Assembly: GCF_022213955.1 (NCBI RefSeq)
Contig: NZ_JAKNTW010000002.1
Span: forward strand, 558,001 to 622,000
Origin: Dolomitihabitans soli
GTDB taxonomy: Bacteria > Actinomycetota > Actinomycetes > Streptosporangiales > Streptosporangiaceae
DNA length: 64,000 bases
Direction of reading: 5' to 3'
Position numbers and translations under genes: made by a program. Positions 62,225 to 64,000 of this stretch are shown here, one piece after another. Below the pieces are notes generated by a model, which did not search any database, was not told the DNA's origin, and saw only the letters and a program-made list of their open reading frames with translations. The first letter of the stretch is position 1. Every line of letters starts with the position of its first letter.

Positions 62225-62396
62225 CCCCGGGCGCGGCCCTCGCCGTACCGGAATCACCGCGAAGCGAGTTCCATCTCGACCCCGGGCGCCGCCCTCGCCG
62301 TACCGGAATCACCGCGAAGCGAGTTCCAACTCGACCCCGGGCGCCGCCCTCGCCATACCCGAATCACCGCGAGGCGGGTTCCCATTCGACCCGACG
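62225..62396. repeat. Three tandem 55-bp repeats
   Basis: Units begin GCCCTCGCCGTACCGGAATC at 62236 and 62291 and (variant) 62346, each followed by ACCGCGAAGCGAGTTCC and TCGACCCCGGGCGCC. The third unit is the most diverged. Non-coding; just after the PRC-barrel gene, so perhaps a 3'-UTR or terminator array. Confidence 0.75.
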
Positions 62397-62595
62397 GCAA
62401 GGCGATCGACGAACCGCCTGACCCGGACCGCGAGCACCGAGGACGACACGACGCCGCGCATCATCCCCATCAGCGGGATGCCGGGCATCGGCAACCCGTA
62501 CAAGGACATCCGCCGATCGCGACGGCCCTCGGGAGCACTCACGACATACCCGACCAGGCAACCGACGGCGAGATGTGGGGAGGGCGTACGGCGGG

Positions 62596-63192
62596 TCAGG
62601 GCCAGATGGGCTCTTCGGAGACCTTTACCGGGTCGACCACGATGCCCAGCCGTTCGATCAGAGTCAGGAACGTGTAGGCGTAGGGCGAGGGGGCTACCAC
62701 GGAGGCCACCCGGTCCCAGTCCACCTGTTCGCGGAGGGCGCGGACCTGAGGGAGGAGGGAGCCGTAGTCACAGCTGTGCTCCGACAGCGGCAGCAGCCAG
62801 GAGATCACCAGGTCGGTCGCCTCCAGCACGGGGAGGATCACCGCGGACGCCTTCAGGGGCTCGGCCCGCTTGATCAGTTCGGGCGTCACGGCGCGGTCGG
62901 CGATACGGAAGATCAGGTCGACGAGCCGCCCCTCGTCGTACGCCTTGACCAGCCAGTCTTCGGGCGGCTTCAGGGTCTTGAAGCCGAGTCGGGTCAGGGT
63001 CTCAAGCGCGGCGGGCACATCATCCTCGACAAGGACGAAGTCGACGTCGTGGAGGGAGGGGGCGGCACCGCGGGCGTAGGCGGCGCAGCCTCCGGCGAGG
63101 GCGAATCTGATGTCCGCCTCTTTGAAGCTGGTCCCGGCGCGTTTGAGGGTTTCCAGGATGGCGTCGGTGACTTCGTGGCTGTGGCTGCCCAT
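62596..63192 (-). CDS. Nucleotidyltransferase-fold protein
   Basis: A 198-residue protein from ATG 63192. FALAGGCAAYARGAAPSLHD-VDFVLVEDD carries the GG...DxD signature of the nucleotidyltransferase superfamily (GG at about 34, HDVDF about 48-52), then VKAYDEGRLVDLIFRIAD with the third acidic residue. Similar to DUF6036/MNT-like enzymes of toxin-antitoxin or sugar-modification type. No HEPN partner beside it. Substrate unknown. Confidence 0.75.
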   Translation of the reverse strand: MGSHSHEVTDAILETLKRAGTSFKEADIRFALAGGCAAYARGAAPSLHDVDFVLVEDDVPAALETLTRLGFKTLKPPEDWLVKAYDEGRLVDLIFRIADRAVTPELIKRAEPLKASAVILPVLEATDLVISWLLPLSEHSCDYGSLLPQVRALREQVDWDRVASVVAPSPYAYTFLTLIERLGIVVDPVKVSEEPIWP

Positions 63193-63756
63193 AATGAACG
63201 GCTACCCGGACCGAACATGACCATGCCCCGGCCGCCCTCCACGATGTACGGCGACCCGATCCAACATGACCATGCCCATCGGCTTCGCGTCAGGGATAGC
63301 CCCTCCATTCTGACCATACCCACGTTCCACGGGCTCCCTACGACCAACCCCGCTCTCAGACCGGACATACTGACGCTCCACGGAAAACCGCACCACCAGG
63401 CCCAGGCATGACGGAACCTCCCCCAGGGGCGTCGGCGGGAAGATGCGATCGAGGTCGACGCCACCTCGCACGGAGGTGTGGACGACACGCACGACCCGCG
63501 CGTTGGTCGGGTGGAGCGCACCTACGTGGTGCGGTCGTGCGCGGGGGTGGGCGCGTTACAGGAGCCGGTGGGACGCGGCCGTGCCCGGCCCGGGGAGTGC
63601 GATCGGCCGGGGGGCGCCACCCCAACAACCCCACGCCCCCACTAAACCACCATAAATCCCATTAAATCCCCAAGAAACACGGCACTGTGCCCCGATCGAA
63701 CATGGCCGATCGCCGGCCGGGTAGTCGGTGGCCACCTCTGGGAAGGAAGGTATGTG
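63193..63756. other. Intergenic region, no supported gene
   Basis: Several short frames on both strands without family signs. Contains two near-repeats (GAACATGACCATGCC at about 63212 and AACATGACCATGCCC at about 63263) and an AT-rich block (63640-63680) that could hold the promoter of the gene starting at 63757. Confidence 0.4.
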
Positions 63757-64000
63757 ATGGCTGCTCAGCCGGGAGAAAGTCACAAGGAGAGGATCGACCG
63801 GGAGCTCGGCGAGTTGTTGCAGGGCCTTCGGGTGGCGGTGACGGGTGTCCAGGTGTTGTTCGCGTTCCTGCTCACGTTGCCGTTCGCGGCGGGGTTTCCG
63901 AAGGTCGACACGGTCGGCCGCTGGCTGTTCTTCGTGTCGCTGATGAGCGCGGCGTTCGCCTCGGTGTGCTTCATCACGCCGGCCGCGCAGCACCGGGTGT
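63757..64000 (+). CDS. DUF6328 family membrane protein (partial)
   Basis: Start ATG 63757 after GGAAGGAAGG. ESHKERIDRELGELLQGLRV, then two membrane helices (VTGVQVLFAFLLTLPFAAGF and WLFFVSLMSAAFASVCFITP), is the N-terminal pattern of DUF6328 proteins, small four-helix membrane proteins common in actinobacteria. The window ends inside the gene. Confidence 0.8.
   Translation, partial: MAAQPGESHKERIDRELGELLQGLRVAVTGVQVLFAFLLTLPFAAGFPKVDTVGRWLFFVSLMSAAFASVCFITPAAQHRV

Noticed and set aside
62225-62396. CRISPR array
   Set aside because: Three 55-bp head-to-tail units with no unique spacers and no cas genes.

Overview
This GC-rich window, with strong C/G-ending codon use and many GTG starts, looks like an actinobacterial chromosome, probably from the Streptosporangiales. 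Support comes from actinobacterial families (DUF6328, DUF4331, DUF4240, PRC-barrel, an XRE-regulator remnant) and actinobacterial-type IS481, IS3-like, IS5, IS21 and IS1380 remnants. It is an accretion zone: intact accessory genes sit among at least fifteen broken transposases and gene fragments.

Layout. 1-14.3 kb: a membrane-anchored HTH/glycosidase-like protein translationally coupled to a collagen-like protein, small hypothetical genes, a MITE-like element, a P-loop kinase, DUF7660, secreted proteins, a methyltransferase and an IS copy with one nonsense codon. At 14.34-14.56 kb lies a partial copy of the tRNA-Lys 3' end with its downstream sequence; the same sequence recurs beside the intact tRNA-Lys(CTT) at 61.6 kb. 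The 47 kb between them therefore looks like a tRNA-associated genomic island, although its tyrosine integrase and excisionase (48.5-50.3 kb) lie well inside it.

Island contents: (a) a 7.1-kb Rhs polymorphic toxin (chitin-binding-like insert, Hint domain, GIY-YIG nuclease tip) overlapping an Imm26-like immunity gene; (b) a Crp-family regulator, a nucleotide-cyclase-like protein and a STAND-like protein, the last two sharing a short motif resembling bacterial amyloid signalling sequences; (c) a five-gene chain with 4-bp overlaps: methyltransferase, HEPN-NACHT NTPase, helical-FGE/SUMF1 sensor-like protein, OB-like protein and two-helix membrane protein; (d) a caspase-like STAND ATPase, an LCAT-type hydrolase and a 14-repeat WD40 protein, with an inverted partial copy next door. 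Systems b, c and d look like NLR-type, abortive-infection-style immunity; that function is inferred from architecture.

Right part (50-64 kb): a methyltransferase, scars that include an Era KH-domain fragment and a truncated isochorismatase, two divergent secreted beta-propeller paralogues, and a complete LuxI-type acyl-homoserine-lactone synthase homologue framed by two 96-bp copies of one IS end, which is very unusual for a Gram-positive. Beyond the tRNA are ordinary chromosomal genes: PRC-barrel, a 55-bp tandem repeat, a nucleotidyltransferase and a DUF6328 membrane protein cut by the window end.
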